23,372 bases of DNA from Proteiniphilum sp. UBA5267 (GCA_002411515.1 DHTF01000114.1:1-23372), one strand, 5' to 3'; counted from the stretch's first letter, positions 6,633 through 14,922 are shown. Notes: generated by a model from the sequence alone, not told the origin. Made by a program: numbers and translations.

Positions 6633-7841
6633 ATGTATATGGGAAAAGTACTGATCATTGGTGCCGGAGGTGTAGGCACAGTTGTCGCACACAAGGTAGC
6701 GCAGAATCACCTAATATTCAGCGATATCATGTTGGCAAGCCGCACTAAAAGCAAATGCGATGCCATTGCCCGCGACGTGAAGCGCCGAACTGGCGTGGAG
6801 ATCAAAACGGAACAAGTGGATGCCGATAATGTACCCGAACTGGTGTCGCTCTTCCAGGAGTTCAAACCCGAACTGGTCATCAACGTGGCACTGCCCTATC
6901 AGGATCTCACCATCATGGATGCCTGCCTCGAGGCTGGCGTGAACTATCTCGATACGGCCAACTACGAGCCAAAAGATGAAGCCAAGTTTGAGTACAAATG
7001 GCAATGGGCCTATCGGGAGAAATTCGAAAAGGCTGGTCTTACGGCCATCTTAGGCTGCGGTTTTGACCCGGGCGTGACCAGCATCTTCACCGCTTATGCT
7101 GCCAAACATCATTTCGATGAGATACACTATCTCGACATTGTGGATTGTAACGCCGGCGATCATGGCAAGGCATTTGCCACCAACTTCAATCCAGAAATCA
7201 ACATCCGTGAGGTAACCCAAAAAGGGAAGTACTGGGAAAACGGGCAATGGGTGGAAACAGAACCCCATGAAATCCATAAGCCCCTGAAATACCCAGAAAT
7301 AGGGCCGAAAGAATCGTATGTGATCTATCACGAAGAGCTCGAATCACTGGTGAAGAACTTCCCTACCATTAAACGTGCCCGCTTCTGGATGACCTTTGGT
7401 CAGGAATACTTGACTCACCTGCGGGTCATTCAAAATATCGGCATGGCGCGAATCGACGAGGTAGAGTATAACGGACAGAAGATTGTACCCATTCAGTTCC
7501 TGAAGGCGGTGCTGCCCGATCCAGGTAAACTGGGTGAGAACTATACCGGGCAGACTTCCATCGGTTGCCGCATTCGCGGCATCAAAGATGGAAAAGAGCA
7601 GACCTATTATATCTATAATAACTGCAGTCATGAGGAAGCATACAAGGAAACAGGAGCTCAGGGTGTAAGCTACACAACAGGCGTTCCGGCCACCATCGGC
7701 GGCATCATGTTCATGCAGGGTCTCTGGAAAAAGCCTGGTGTCTTCAACGTTGAAGAGTTCAATCCTGACCCCTTCATGAAGCAGCTCAACGAACAGGGAT
7801 TACCTTGGCACGAGCTGTTTGATGTCAATCTGGAGGTATAA
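6633..7841 (+). CDS. Carboxynorspermidine/carboxyspermidine dehydrogenase (saccharopine dehydrogenase family)
   Basis: The 402-residue protein has an N-terminal Rossmann domain with GAGGVG at residues 10-15 and a Lys9-type C-terminal domain. Features fitting the carboxy(nor)spermidine dehydrogenase branch are INVALPYQDLTIMDACLEAG, LDTANYEP, GCGFDPGVTSIFTAYA, IVDCNAGDHGKAFATNFNP and SYTTGVPATIGG. In gut Bacteroidetes this enzyme reductively joins aspartate semialdehyde and putrescine to carboxyspermidine, which a decarboxylase (NspC type) converts to spermidine. No decarboxylase gene lies in the window. Saccharopine reductase is an alternative annotation but fits the phylum less well. The start could be ATG 6633 or ATG 6639 (MGKVLIIG); only two residues differ. 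pyrB follows after 6 bases, so this gene heads a five-gene run. Confidence 0.9.
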   Translation: MYMGKVLIIGAGGVGTVVAHKVAQNHLIFSDIMLASRTKSKCDAIARDVKRRTGVEIKTEQVDADNVPELVSLFQEFKPELVINVALPYQDLTIMDACLEAGVNYLDTANYEPKDEAKFEYKWQWAYREKFEKAGLTAILGCGFDPGVTSIFTAYAAKHHFDEIHYLDIVDCNAGDHGKAFATNFNPEINIREVTQKGKYWENGQWVETEPHEIHKPLKYPEIGPKESYVIYHEELESLVKNFPTIKRARFWMTFGQEYLTHLRVIQNIGMARIDEVEYNGQKIVPIQFLKAVLPDPGKLGENYTGQTSIGCRIRGIKDGKEQTYYIYNNCSHEEAYKETGAQGVSYTTGVPATIGGIMFMQGLWKKPGVFNVEEFNPDPFMKQLNEQGLPWHELFDVNLEV

Positions 7842-7847
7842 TTTAAA

Positions 7848-8774
7848 ATGAATTACATGCATCCCAAATGCTTGGTTAATATTGATGATTACAGCCGGGA
7901 GGATATTTTTCGTATCCTTCAGAGTGCGGCCCGATTTAAACAGCAACCCGACAGGGATCTGCTACAAGGTAAAGTTTGCGCCACGCTCTTCTTTGAGCCC
8001 TCTACTCGCACCCGGCTAAGTTTCGAGACTGCGGTCAACAGACTCAGGGGACGCATCATCGGCTTCTCCGATGCAGCCACCAGCAGTTCCACCAAGGGAG
8101 AGTCATTGAAGGATACCATCATGATGGTCAGCAATTACGCCGACATCATCATCATGCGGCATCACCTCGAAGGCTCCGCTCGGTATGCCTCGGAAATATC
8201 TCCCGTACCGATAGTCAATGCCGGTGACGGATCGAATCAGCATCCCACACAGACGATGCTCGATCTCTTCACCATATACGAGACCCAGGGAACGTTGGAA
8301 AACCTTACCGTCACCATTGTCGGAGATCTGAAGTATGGTCGTGCTGTGCATTCACTCATTCAGGGACTATCACACTTCTCTCCCACCTTCAATTTCGTGG
8401 CACCCGAGGAACTGCATATCCCTGATAAATACAAAGCCTTCTGCGACGAGAAAAAGATTGTATACAATGAGTTTACCGACTTTTCTAGCGAGTCGATCCA
8501 GGATGCCGACATTCTTTACATGACCCGTGTGCAGAAAGAACGTTTCACCGATCTGATGGAGTATGAGAAGGTAAAGAACGTGTATGTACTGCACAACGAC
8601 ATGTTGGCCGATTCAAAAGAAAACTTACGGGTATTACATCCACTGCCCCGGGTGAAAGAAATCAGCCAGGATGTGGACGATAATCCCAAAGCCTACTATT
8701 TTCAGCAGGCCAGAAACGGAATGTATACCCGACAGGCAGTTATCTGTGATTTAATGGGAATTGAGGTGGAGTAA
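7848..8774 (+). CDS. pyrB: Aspartate carbamoyltransferase, catalytic subunit
   Basis: The 308-residue protein catalyses the first committed step of pyrimidine synthesis, joining carbamoyl phosphate and aspartate. The carbamoyl-phosphate motif is [13 protein letters not shown], with STRTR at residues 52-56. The mobile loop SSSTKGES is near 80-86, [11 protein letters not shown] starts at His132, and the aspartate-binding HPLPRV is at 264-269. The size equals that of the E. coli subunit (about 310). ATG 7848 is 6 bases after the dehydrogenase stop; a second in-frame ATG at 7857 ([12 protein letters not shown]) is possible. The regulatory subunit gene follows, so this is an ATCase of the c6r6 type. 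Coupling to a polyamine gene upstream is unusual but may be simple operon packing. Confidence 0.98.
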   Translation: MNYMHPKCLVNIDDYSREDIFRILQSAARFKQQPDRDLLQGKVCATLFFEPSTRTRLSFETAVNRLRGRIIGFSDAATSSSTKGESLKDTIMMVSNYADIIIMRHHLEGSARYASEISPVPIVNAGDGSNQHPTQTMLDLFTIYETQGTLENLTVTIVGDLKYGRAVHSLIQGLSHFSPTFNFVAPEELHIPDKYKAFCDEKKIVYNEFTDFSSESIQDADILYMTRVQKERFTDLMEYEKVKNVYVLHNDMLADSKENLRVLHPLPRVKEISQDVDDNPKAYYFQQARNGMYTRQAVICDLMGIEVE

Positions 8775-8808
8775 GCATGAGTCAGTCATTTTTAATGTGT
8801 TCCAAAAT

Positions 8809-9261
8809 ATGAGAAAAGAACTGCAGGTTGCCGCGCTCGAAAATGGCACGGCCATTGATCATATCCCAAGCGAAGCTGTTTTCAAAGTGGTGTCTCTGCT
8901 ACAGCTCCAGAAGCTGAGCAACCGCATCACCATTGGCAACAATCTAAAAAGCAGCAAGATGGGAAAGAAGGGAATCATCAAGGTTTCTGATAAATTTTTC
9001 AGAGAGGATGAAATCAACCGCATTGCTCTGGTAGCCCCCAATGTGAATCTGAATGTCATCCGCAACTTCGAGGTGGTAGAAAAGAAAAAAGTGGTACTCC
9101 CCGATGAGATCATCGAAATCGTGAAGTGCAACAACCCCAAGTGCATCACCAACAACGAACCAATGAAGACACGCTTTCACGTGGTCGACAAGGAAATGGT
9201 GGAGCTTAAGTGCCACTACTGCGAACTGAAAATCAAAAAGGAAGATATTGAACTGATTTAA
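8809..9261 (+). CDS. pyrI: Aspartate carbamoyltransferase, regulatory subunit
   Basis: The 150-residue protein has an N-terminal nucleotide-binding domain ([18 protein letters not shown] at residues 3-20, then the [12 protein letters not shown] strand) and a C-terminal zinc domain with Cys107, Cys112, Cys135 and Cys138 in the CNNPKC and CHYC pattern. It binds the catalytic trimers through the zinc domain and relays feedback by CTP/UTP and activation by ATP. The length matches the E. coli protein (153). ATG 8809 gives the family N-terminus; the in-frame TTG at 8761 would overlap pyrB and add 16 unrelated residues. An 11-codon ORF (ATG 8777 to TGA 8812) fills the gap and overlaps the pyrI start as ATGA. 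Confidence 0.97.
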   Translation: MRKELQVAALENGTAIDHIPSEAVFKVVSLLQLQKLSNRITIGNNLKSSKMGKKGIIKVSDKFFREDEINRIALVAPNVNLNVIRNFEVVEKKKVVLPDEIIEIVKCNNPKCITNNEPMKTRFHVVDKEMVELKCHYCELKIKKEDIELI

Positions 9262-9317
9262 TTTTTTTTGGCAGGTTTATCGGTTTACAAGGAGCCGACA
9301 GCTGATTGATATAACAT

Positions 9318-9908
9318 ATGAAACATGACTGGAAGCCGGGAACAATGATCTATCCACTGCCGGCGGTGATGATTAGCTGCGGGAGTAGCCCCACAGAATA
9401 TAATATATTCACTGTCAGCTGGGTGGGCACCATCAATTCTAATCCGCCCATGTGTTATATTTCTGTCAGACCCGAACGGCATTCATATGAAATCATCAAA
9501 AGGAACAAAGAGTTTGTGATCAATCTCACCACGGAGGATCTGGCCCGTGCCACAGACTGGTGTGGCGTACGCTCTGGCAAGGATTACAATAAGTTTGAGG
9601 AAATGAAACTGACTGCAGGTGAGGCAACCATAGTGAAAGCCCCTGTTATTGCCGAATCACCACTCTGCATTGAATGCGTTGTAAAGGATATCATTCCTCT
9701 TGGATCACATGACATGTTTATTTCAGATGTAGTTAACGTACAGGCCGATGATCGCTTCTTTCATGCCGAAACAGGAAGGTTCGACTTAAAGAGTTCAAAA
9801 TTGCTCGCCTACGCACACGGACATTATTATGGTCTGGGAAGAGAAATCGGCAAATTTGGATGGAGCGTTCAGAAAAATCCGAAGAAGAAGAAAAAACAAC
9901 AAGGATAA
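9318..9908 (+). CDS. Flavin reductase family protein (FMN-binding, DIM6/NTAB type)
   Basis: The 196-residue protein matches the flavin reductase-like FMN-binding split-barrel domain. Family features are the N-terminal MIYPLPAVMISCG strand, YNIFTVSWVGTINSNPPMCYISVRPERHSYEII (the flavin phosphate region, residues 28-60), FVINLT, and GSHDMFISDVVNV near 130-142. Such proteins bind FMN and either reduce free flavin with NAD(P)H or serve as small oxidoreductases. The substrate is unknown. The C-terminus ends in a lysine-rich tail (KNPKKKKKQQ), which may be disordered. It follows pyrI after 56 bases and precedes metA by 9, so it is probably co-transcribed. No signal peptide; cytoplasmic. Confidence 0.9.
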   Translation: MKHDWKPGTMIYPLPAVMISCGSSPTEYNIFTVSWVGTINSNPPMCYISVRPERHSYEIIKRNKEFVINLTTEDLARATDWCGVRSGKDYNKFEEMKLTAGEATIVKAPVIAESPLCIECVVKDIIPLGSHDMFISDVVNVQADDRFFHAETGRFDLKSSKLLAYAHGHYYGLGREIGKFGWSVQKNPKKKKKQQG

Positions 9909-9917
9909 CAAGATATT

Positions 9918-10853
9918 ATGCCCGTAAATATACCCGACAAATTACCCGCGATAGAGATTTTAAAAAAGGAGCACATCTTCGTGATGGACGATCTGCGTGC
10001 CTCCACACAAGATATACGACCGCTGAAAATACTCGTCCTCAACCTCATGCCGCTCAAGGTGACAACCGAGACTGACCTGATCAGGTTGCTCTCTAACTCG
10101 CCGCTGCAGGTTGAGATTGAGTTCCTGGGACTCACCTCTCATACCCCCAGGAACACACCCATTGAACATCTTATGTCATTTTACAATGGGTTTGACAAGA
10201 TTAAAGAAACTTATTACGATGGCATGATCATTACCGGTGCACCTGTGGAAATGATCCCCTTTGAGGAAGTGACCTACTGGGATGAGCTTACCCATATATT
10301 TGACTGGGCACGCACGCACGTAACATCCACTTTTTATATCTGTTGGGGGGCACAGGCTGCGCTGTACCATTTCTACGGCATCCAGAAATATCCACTGGAG
10401 AAAAAACTGTTTGGTGTGTTCAGTCATACCATAAATGACCCATCCTTTCCTCTCTTTCGTGGCTTCGACGATACTTTTTATGCACCTCACAGCCGCCACA
10501 CCGCCATCCTTGCCAGCGAAATCGGCCGTCATCCCGGACTCACTATCCACTCCGAATCGGAAGAGGCCGGTGTTTACATCGTCTCATCCCGCGGTGGAAG
10601 AGAGTTTTATGTGACGGGACACTCCGAATATGCCCCCATGACACTGCACAACGAATATACACGGGATAAAGAGAAAGGAATGGATTCTGTGGAGTTACCC
10701 CATAACTATTACAGGAACAACGATCCCTCATTGCCGCCATTAGTACAGTGGCGATCTCATGCCAATCTTCTCTACATAAACTGGTTAAATTACTTCGTTT
10801 ATCAGGCTACACCTTTCAATATTAGCGAGATTGCACAATTGGGAGAGCTGTAG
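9918..10853 (+). CDS. metA: Homoserine O-acyltransferase (MetA family), predicted acetyl-CoA-specific
   Basis: The 311-residue MetA-type enzyme activates homoserine for methionine synthesis. Numbering matches E. coli MetA closely. The catalytic Cys142 is in YICWGAQAA, and His235 and Glu237 are in VTGHSEYAP. The acyl-CoA selector position 111 is Glu (GAPVEMIPF) where E. coli has Gly. Studies of the family link Glu111 to acetyl-CoA and Gly111 to succinyl-CoA, so the product is more likely O-acetylhomoserine even though the family is often annotated as succinyltransferase. It lies 9 bases after the flavin reductase and ends the plus-strand run; the next gene is convergent, 7 bases away. No SAM riboswitch was recognised upstream, as expected for an internal operon gene. 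Confidence 0.96.
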   Translation: MPVNIPDKLPAIEILKKEHIFVMDDLRASTQDIRPLKILVLNLMPLKVTTETDLIRLLSNSPLQVEIEFLGLTSHTPRNTPIEHLMSFYNGFDKIKETYYDGMIITGAPVEMIPFEEVTYWDELTHIFDWARTHVTSTFYICWGAQAALYHFYGIQKYPLEKKLFGVFSHTINDPSFPLFRGFDDTFYAPHSRHTAILASEIGRHPGLTIHSESEEAGVYIVSSRGGREFYVTGHSEYAPMTLHNEYTRDKEKGMDSVELPHNYYRNNDPSLPPLVQWRSHANLLYINWLNYFVYQATPFNISEIAQLGEL

Positions 10854-10860
10854 TTTCTGT

Positions 10861-12060
10861 TCACTCCCTCCCGGCAAACTTCAAGCAGACTGGCTTGCTG
10901 ATAGCTATTGACTGATTTGTATCTGTCAACAGACCGGTTGCTTTGTCTATGGCGAAAACCTGTATCCGATCATCATCCCTTCCCGCTACCAGCAAAAAAT
11001 TGCCATCAGGGGTAATCACAAAATTACGTGGATGCTTCACTGTTAGCTGATAGCCGACTTTCGTGAGGGTCCCATTCCCGGGATCTATGGAGAAGATGGC
11101 CAGCCCGTCGGCCTGTAAACGGTTCGATGCGTAGAGAAAACGTCCATCCGGTGAAACGTGAATGTCGGCACTTCCGTGTGCACCCAAGGTATCGGCGGCA
11201 ACGACCTGCTTCTGTGTCAGTTCACCTGCGTTATAGTCGAACAGGATCACTTCGCCCGATAGTTCACCTAGCACATAGAGATATTTGCCCCCGTCGGGAT
11301 GAAAATCGAAATGACGTGGACCGGTACCGGGAGGCATTATAAATTTCCGCAAGCTACTTTGTTGTATCACAGGTTGTCCCTCAAAGGGTGTATCCTGCAC
11401 AGTGAAACGATAAAGCTTATCGGTACCCAGATCGGCTGCGAACAAAAACTGCCCGTCGGGTGAATAACGGACACTGTGGAGATGCGCCCCTTGCTGGCGT
11501 TTGTTGTCGGGACCATTTCCCTTGAATTGCATCACACTGGTCGCAGCACCAAGGTGGCCCTCAGGGCCTGTCTGGAATGAGGTGATACTGCCACCACCAT
11601 AATTGGCGGTGTGCAAGTCTTTCCCGTTGCTATGAATGGTAATGTAACAAGGGCCCTCGCTGAGGGTAGGACTCGAGTCAACCTCTGTGAGCACGCCCTC
11701 CTCCTTGTTGAACGAAAATGCATGTACAGCACTACGACCTTTATCGTTTTCCCCCACAGCATAGACGAACTTTTCATCGGGACTCAACGTAAGGTAAGAA
11801 GGGTTGGCTACTTCTGCCATGCCCACAGAATCGGATTGTCCAGTGAGGGTATTGAAGCGGTAAAGATAAATCCCTTTGCTACCCATTTCGGAAGTATAGG
11901 TGCCGATGAGTAGAAACACATCCCCCGTGACACCTTTCTCCAACAATGTAGGAGTCTGTGCGTCTCCGACGACTGTTTCCTGTATATTGCGGGACTGTTT
12001 ACCGGTGCATGATAACGACAAAGCCATAGAAAGCACTGCCATGATAATTTTATGATACAT
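10861..12060 (-). CDS. Lactonase-family beta-propeller protein (6-phosphogluconolactonase-like), exported, probable lipoprotein
   Basis: The mature part is a seven-bladed beta-propeller of the YbhE/lactonase family. Repeated blade motifs include NPSYLTLSPDEKFVYAVGE, HSVRYSPDGQFLFAADLG, GPRHFDFHPDGGKYLYVLGE, DIHVSPDGRFLYASNR and NFVITPDGNFLLVAGRD. The family opens 6-phosphogluconolactone or similar lactones. Here an N-terminal signal (MYHKIIMAVLSMALSLSC) with Cys18 suggests a lipoprotein facing the periplasm or outside, which argues against a role in the cytoplasmic pentose phosphate pathway. The lipobox is imperfect, with Ser at -3. I chose ATG 12060 (399 residues). The longer frame begins with TTG at 12084 and has no better N-terminus. 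It is divergent from the DUF5606 gene. Confidence 0.88.
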   Translation of the reverse strand: MYHKIIMAVLSMALSLSCTGKQSRNIQETVVGDAQTPTLLEKGVTGDVFLLIGTYTSEMGSKGIYLYRFNTLTGQSDSVGMAEVANPSYLTLSPDEKFVYAVGENDKGRSAVHAFSFNKEEGVLTEVDSSPTLSEGPCYITIHSNGKDLHTANYGGGSITSFQTGPEGHLGAATSVMQFKGNGPDNKRQQGAHLHSVRYSPDGQFLFAADLGTDKLYRFTVQDTPFEGQPVIQQSSLRKFIMPPGTGPRHFDFHPDGGKYLYVLGELSGEVILFDYNAGELTQKQVVAADTLGAHGSADIHVSPDGRFLYASNRLQADGLAIFSIDPGNGTLTKVGYQLTVKHPRNFVITPDGNFLLVAGRDDDRIQVFAIDKATGLLTDTNQSIAISKPVCLKFAGRE

Positions 12061-12184
12061 AATACATGAATTGGTTTTGAACAACTAAAATAAGTCATTT
12101 TTTTCGGTTCCACTTCACCAAATACTGAAAATAATCACTTGGGCTGCATTTTGGGAGAAATTTTAAAGAGAATTTGTAATTAAA

Positions 12185-12216
12185 GTTGCGAATATGGCGC
12201 AGTCTGCTTACTTTTG
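12185..12216 (+). promoter_or_regulatory. Bacteroidetes-type promoter for the DUF5606-cdsA pair
   Basis: GTTG at 12185-12188 (three of four -33 bases) and TACTTTTG at 12209-12216 (a full TAnnTTTG match) are 20 bases apart. The -7 box contains the TTG at 12214 that opens a longer frame, so that TTG cannot be the true start; ATG 12256 is downstream of the predicted transcription start. Confidence 0.7.
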
Positions 12217-12255
12217 CACCGACAAACATTGAACTATACTATAAAATTAAGAAAA

Positions 12256-12666
12256 ATGTTATCCAAAATATTATCAATTACAGGACGCCCCGGTTTATAT
12301 AAACTCATCTCAACCAACAAAAATCTGAATATTGTAGAATCACTTGCCGACGGAAAACGGATTCCTGTCTACCCGCAGGAAAAAGTAGTCGCACTGAGCG
12401 ATGTCTCCATTTATACAAAAGACGGAGATACTCCGCTGCGAAATGTGTTGAAAAAGATGAAAGAAAAAGAAGATGGCGCAAAGATTGCCCTGGGAAGTAA
12501 ATCGAAGGGTAGTGAACTGTTGGCCTACCTGGAAGAAGTACTACCTGATTACAGCCGGGAGAGCGTGTATGCCTCGGATGTAAAAAAGATGGTAGCTTGG
12601 TATAACATCCTCGTCGAAAATAACATCAGCCTCGAAGAGGAAGAAAAAAAAGAGGAGGAGAAGTAA
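12256..12666 (+). CDS. DUF5606 domain-containing protein
   Basis: The 136-residue protein resembles the Bacteroidetes-specific DUF5606 family. It begins MLSKILSITGRPGLYKLIST and continues NLNIVESLADGKRIPVYPQ. The N-terminal half (1-55) looks like a small beta-barrel; the second half is helical (VLKKMKEKEDG, SELLAYLEEVLPDYSRESVY). The C-terminus is an acidic and lysine tail (LEEEEKKEEEK). The function is not known, though a nucleic-acid or ribosome-related role would fit the small basic/acidic make-up only loosely. There is no signal peptide. ATG 12256 is chosen because the promoter -7 box lies over the earlier TTG. cdsA follows after 42 bases on the same strand. Confidence 0.9.
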   Translation: MLSKILSITGRPGLYKLISTNKNLNIVESLADGKRIPVYPQEKVVALSDVSIYTKDGDTPLRNVLKKMKEKEDGAKIALGSKSKGSELLAYLEEVLPDYSRESVYASDVKKMVAWYNILVENNISLEEEEKKEEEK

Positions 12667-12708
12667 ATAAGGGAAAATAGAAAGGTACCCCATTAAGAGC
12701 AATATAAA

Positions 12709-13551
12709 TTGAATGCAAGGGACTTAATCACACGTGCCGGAGCCGGAATTGTCTACATCCTGTTAATCCTGCTGGGTGTATTGGGAGGGCGTACCACCTT
12801 TCTAATTGTCTTTGGTGCCATACTGGCTACCGGTCTTTTTGAATTCTACCGCATGGTAGAGAAAGATACCTTCCACGCCATCAGTAAGATTTTCAATATC
12901 TCAATGGGCGTTCTGCTTTTTTTATCGGTTTTCCTCTTCATCGAGGGTATCTTCCTCTTTGCCCTGCCTGTGGCCATCCTCGTTTATCTGATGATCCTGA
13001 TTGCTTCATCGGTATTCCTACGCCGGCAGGATATCCTTCACGGTATCATCTATTCAGTCTTCGGACAAATCTACGTGACCATGCCACTGGGTCTTCTGAT
13101 GCTTATCTCCTACTCCTACCAAAGCAGCCTTTCCGGTGAGGGACACGACTGGGTCCCTGTTCTGGCACTCTTTGTTTTTATCTGGATAAACGATACGGCA
13201 GCCTATTTTATCGGGTCACTCATCGGAAAACACAAACTGATTGAACATATCTCGCCCAAAAAGTCAGTGGAAGGATTCGTTGCCGGCATCCTCTTTACCC
13301 TGCTTGCATCCTTCTTCTTTGCCAGATTCTATCCGGAGTTTTCTTCTGCATTCTGGATGGGCTATGCAGCGGTTGTAGCGCTCTTCGGCACTTTGGGAGA
13401 CCTATTTGAATCACTCATCAAACGCACCTGCGGCGTAAAAGATGCGGGGAACCTGATTCCCGGACACGGCGGTATCCTCGATCGCATAGACAGTTTGCTG
13501 GTGGCTGTACCAGCTGCCTATCTCTACCTGCTTGTTTTTCTATCCTTTTAG
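12709..13551 (+). CDS. cdsA: Phosphatidate cytidylyltransferase (CDP-diglyceride synthase)
   Basis: The 280-residue polytopic membrane enzyme makes CDP-diacylglycerol from phosphatidate and CTP, the precursor of all phospholipid head-group branches. The C-terminal CDS signature is complete: SLIKRTCGVKDAGNLIPGHG from Ser235, continuing through GILDRID to Asp261. About seven to eight hydrophobic segments are visible (for example residues 11-26, 30-45, 64-84, 86-103, 150-168, 190-206, 216-230). The start is TTG 12709 (TTG AAT GCA AGG GAC), since no in-frame ATG lies before the conserved RAGAGIVYILL segment. An ATG at 12713 is out of frame. It pairs functionally with plsC in this window, which makes phosphatidate. 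Confidence 0.95.
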   Translation: MNARDLITRAGAGIVYILLILLGVLGGRTTFLIVFGAILATGLFEFYRMVEKDTFHAISKIFNISMGVLLFLSVFLFIEGIFLFALPVAILVYLMILIASSVFLRRQDILHGIIYSVFGQIYVTMPLGLLMLISYSYQSSLSGEGHDWVPVLALFVFIWINDTAAYFIGSLIGKHKLIEHISPKKSVEGFVAGILFTLLASFFFARFYPEFSSAFWMGYAAVVALFGTLGDLFESLIKRTCGVKDAGNLIPGHGGILDRIDSLLVAVPAAYLYLLVFLSF

Positions 13552-13570
13552 ATATTTTCTTATTTATTCA

Positions 13571-13594
13571 GAACAAAAGTTCAGCGTGAACGTT
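13571..13594. promoter_or_regulatory. Overlapping inverted repeats of GAAC/GTTC before the winged-helix gene
   Basis: GAAC (13571-13574), GTTC (13579-13582) and GAAC (13588-13591) alternate, so GTTCA-GCG-TGAAC forms a perfect 5-bp-arm palindrome (13579-13591), flanked by AA and TT. It sits 29 bases before ATG 13620. It could be an operator, possibly autoregulatory, or a weak terminator hairpin for cdsA, although no T-tract follows. Confidence 0.35.
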
Positions 13595-13619
13595 AAATTA
13601 ATATCAAACACTTTTTGCA

Positions 13620-13838
13620 ATGAACAAAAAACTAATCGGGACAAACGCGGGAATCGTATGGAACCTCCTGAATAACAGTCAAAAATGGAGTGTTGCACAG
13701 TTAAAGGAAGCTTCTGGACTATCTGAGAGAGAGATTTACGCCGCCATTGGATGGCTGGCCCGGGAAAATAAAATCGAGATAGAGAAAAGTGAAGATGGTC
13801 ACGAAGCCTATTATCTCCTGATCGAATATTATTTCTAA
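13620..13838 (+). CDS. Winged helix-turn-helix protein (wHTH_10/DUF2582)
   Basis: The 72-residue protein is one small winged-helix domain. NAGIVWNLLNN forms helix 1, WSVAQLKEASG helix 2, LSEREIYAAIGWLARENK the recognition helix, and IEIEKSEDGHEAYYLLIEYY the wing. Proteins of this family are common in Bacteroidetes and archaea and are presumed DNA-binding regulators; targets are unknown. No ligand or metal-binding motif is visible. The gene stands alone: cdsA ends 68 bases upstream and galE is convergent 19 bases downstream. The palindrome at 13579-13591 upstream is a plausible binding site, which is inference only. Confidence 0.9.
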   Translation: MNKKLIGTNAGIVWNLLNNSQKWSVAQLKEASGLSEREIYAAIGWLARENKIEIEKSEDGHEAYYLLIEYYF

Positions 13839-13857
13839 CGCCTTATTTCATATTCTT

Positions 13858-14889
13858 TTACATCACCCCTTTCTCACGAAGCCGTAATTGCCATTTCCAG
13901 GCTGAAGCCATGGTATCTTCAATCGTTTCCACTGCCTTCCAGCCCAGTACGTTGTTTGCTTTGTCGGGTTGAGCCCAGATTTGTTCTATATCCCCCTCCC
14001 GACGACCTACAATTTTGTAATTTAAGGTCCTGCCTGAAACCTGCTCAAACAGGTGAATCAGTTCGAGGACAGATAGACCTCTGCCAGTACCCAGATTGAA
14101 AATTTCGACTTTCTCTTCCGATTTCTCTTCGAGCATCCTTTCAATGGCTACCACATGTGCTTTGGCAAGATCCACCACGTTAATGAAATCACGGATACAA
14201 GATCCGTCGGGCGTATTGTAATCGTCACCGAAAACGCTCAATTGCTGTCTGATGCCGATACCAGTCTGCGTTATATAGGGAACTAGGTTCTGCGGTACAC
14301 CTAGGGGCAGCTCACCAATCTCGGCCGAAGGATGTGCTCCAATAGGATTAAAATAGCGCAGGATAATGGCCTTGACGGGCGCGCCCGAATGGACAAAATC
14401 CTGTATGATCTCTTCGTTGATTTGTTTTGTGTTGCCATAAGGAGAGGCGGCAGGCTTGATGGGCGCATTCTCATCGATGGGATTTCTGTCAGGTTCTCCA
14501 TAAACCGTGCAGGAAGAAGAAAATACAATTCCTTTCACCTGATAAGCCGGCATTAGCTCAAGCAAATTAATAAGTGTCACCAAGTTGTTGCGATAGTATA
14601 GCAACGGTTTCTGTACCGACTCGCCCACGGCCTTGCTGGCAGCAAAGTGAATGATTCCATCGAAACGATATTTCATAAAAAGCGACTTCATGGCCTCAAA
14701 ATCAGCACAATCCAGTTTCTCAAAAACAGGACGTTTCCCGGTAATACGCATAATACCTTCCAACACGTCGGCATTTGAGTTAGAGAGATTGTCTACAACA
14801 ACTACTTCATAACCTGCCTGTTGCAATTCTACTACCGTGTGTGAACCAATATACCCGGTTCCCCCGGTAACCAAGATTTTCTTTGCCAT
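13858..14889 (-). CDS. galE: UDP-glucose 4-epimerase
   Basis: The 343-residue short-chain dehydrogenase/reductase protein interconverts UDP-glucose and UDP-galactose, supplying galactose for surface polysaccharides and the Leloir pathway. The NAD-binding GGTGYIGSH is at residues 9-17, DNLSNSN at 33-39, and FSSSCTVYGEP at 123-132 holds the catalytic Ser. YGNTK gives Tyr151 and Lys155. The substrate-side RYFNPIGAHPSAEIGE and the C-terminal RREGDIEQIWAQP are typical of GalE. Length equals that of E. coli GalE (338) within a few residues. Whether it also accepts UDP-GlcNAc cannot be told. It is divergent from the FemAB-like gene at 15003 and convergent with the wHTH gene. Confidence 0.96.
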   Translation of the reverse strand: MAKKILVTGGTGYIGSHTVVELQQAGYEVVVVDNLSNSNADVLEGIMRITGKRPVFEKLDCADFEAMKSLFMKYRFDGIIHFAASKAVGESVQKPLLYYRNNLVTLINLLELMPAYQVKGIVFSSSCTVYGEPDRNPIDENAPIKPAASPYGNTKQINEEIIQDFVHSGAPVKAIILRYFNPIGAHPSAEIGELPLGVPQNLVPYITQTGIGIRQQLSVFGDDYNTPDGSCIRDFINVVDLAKAHVVAIERMLEEKSEEKVEIFNLGTGRGLSVLELIHLFEQVSGRTLNYKIVGRREGDIEQIWAQPDKANNVLGWKAVETIEDTMASAWKWQLRLREKGVM

Positions 14890-14922
14890 AAAAATTATTT
14901 TTTTTGTTTACCTGTTTATGCA

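Noticed and set aside
8761..8808. TTG-started extension of pyrI
   Set aside because: It overlaps the pyrB end and adds residues absent from PyrI; ATG 8809 gives the family N-terminus and length.
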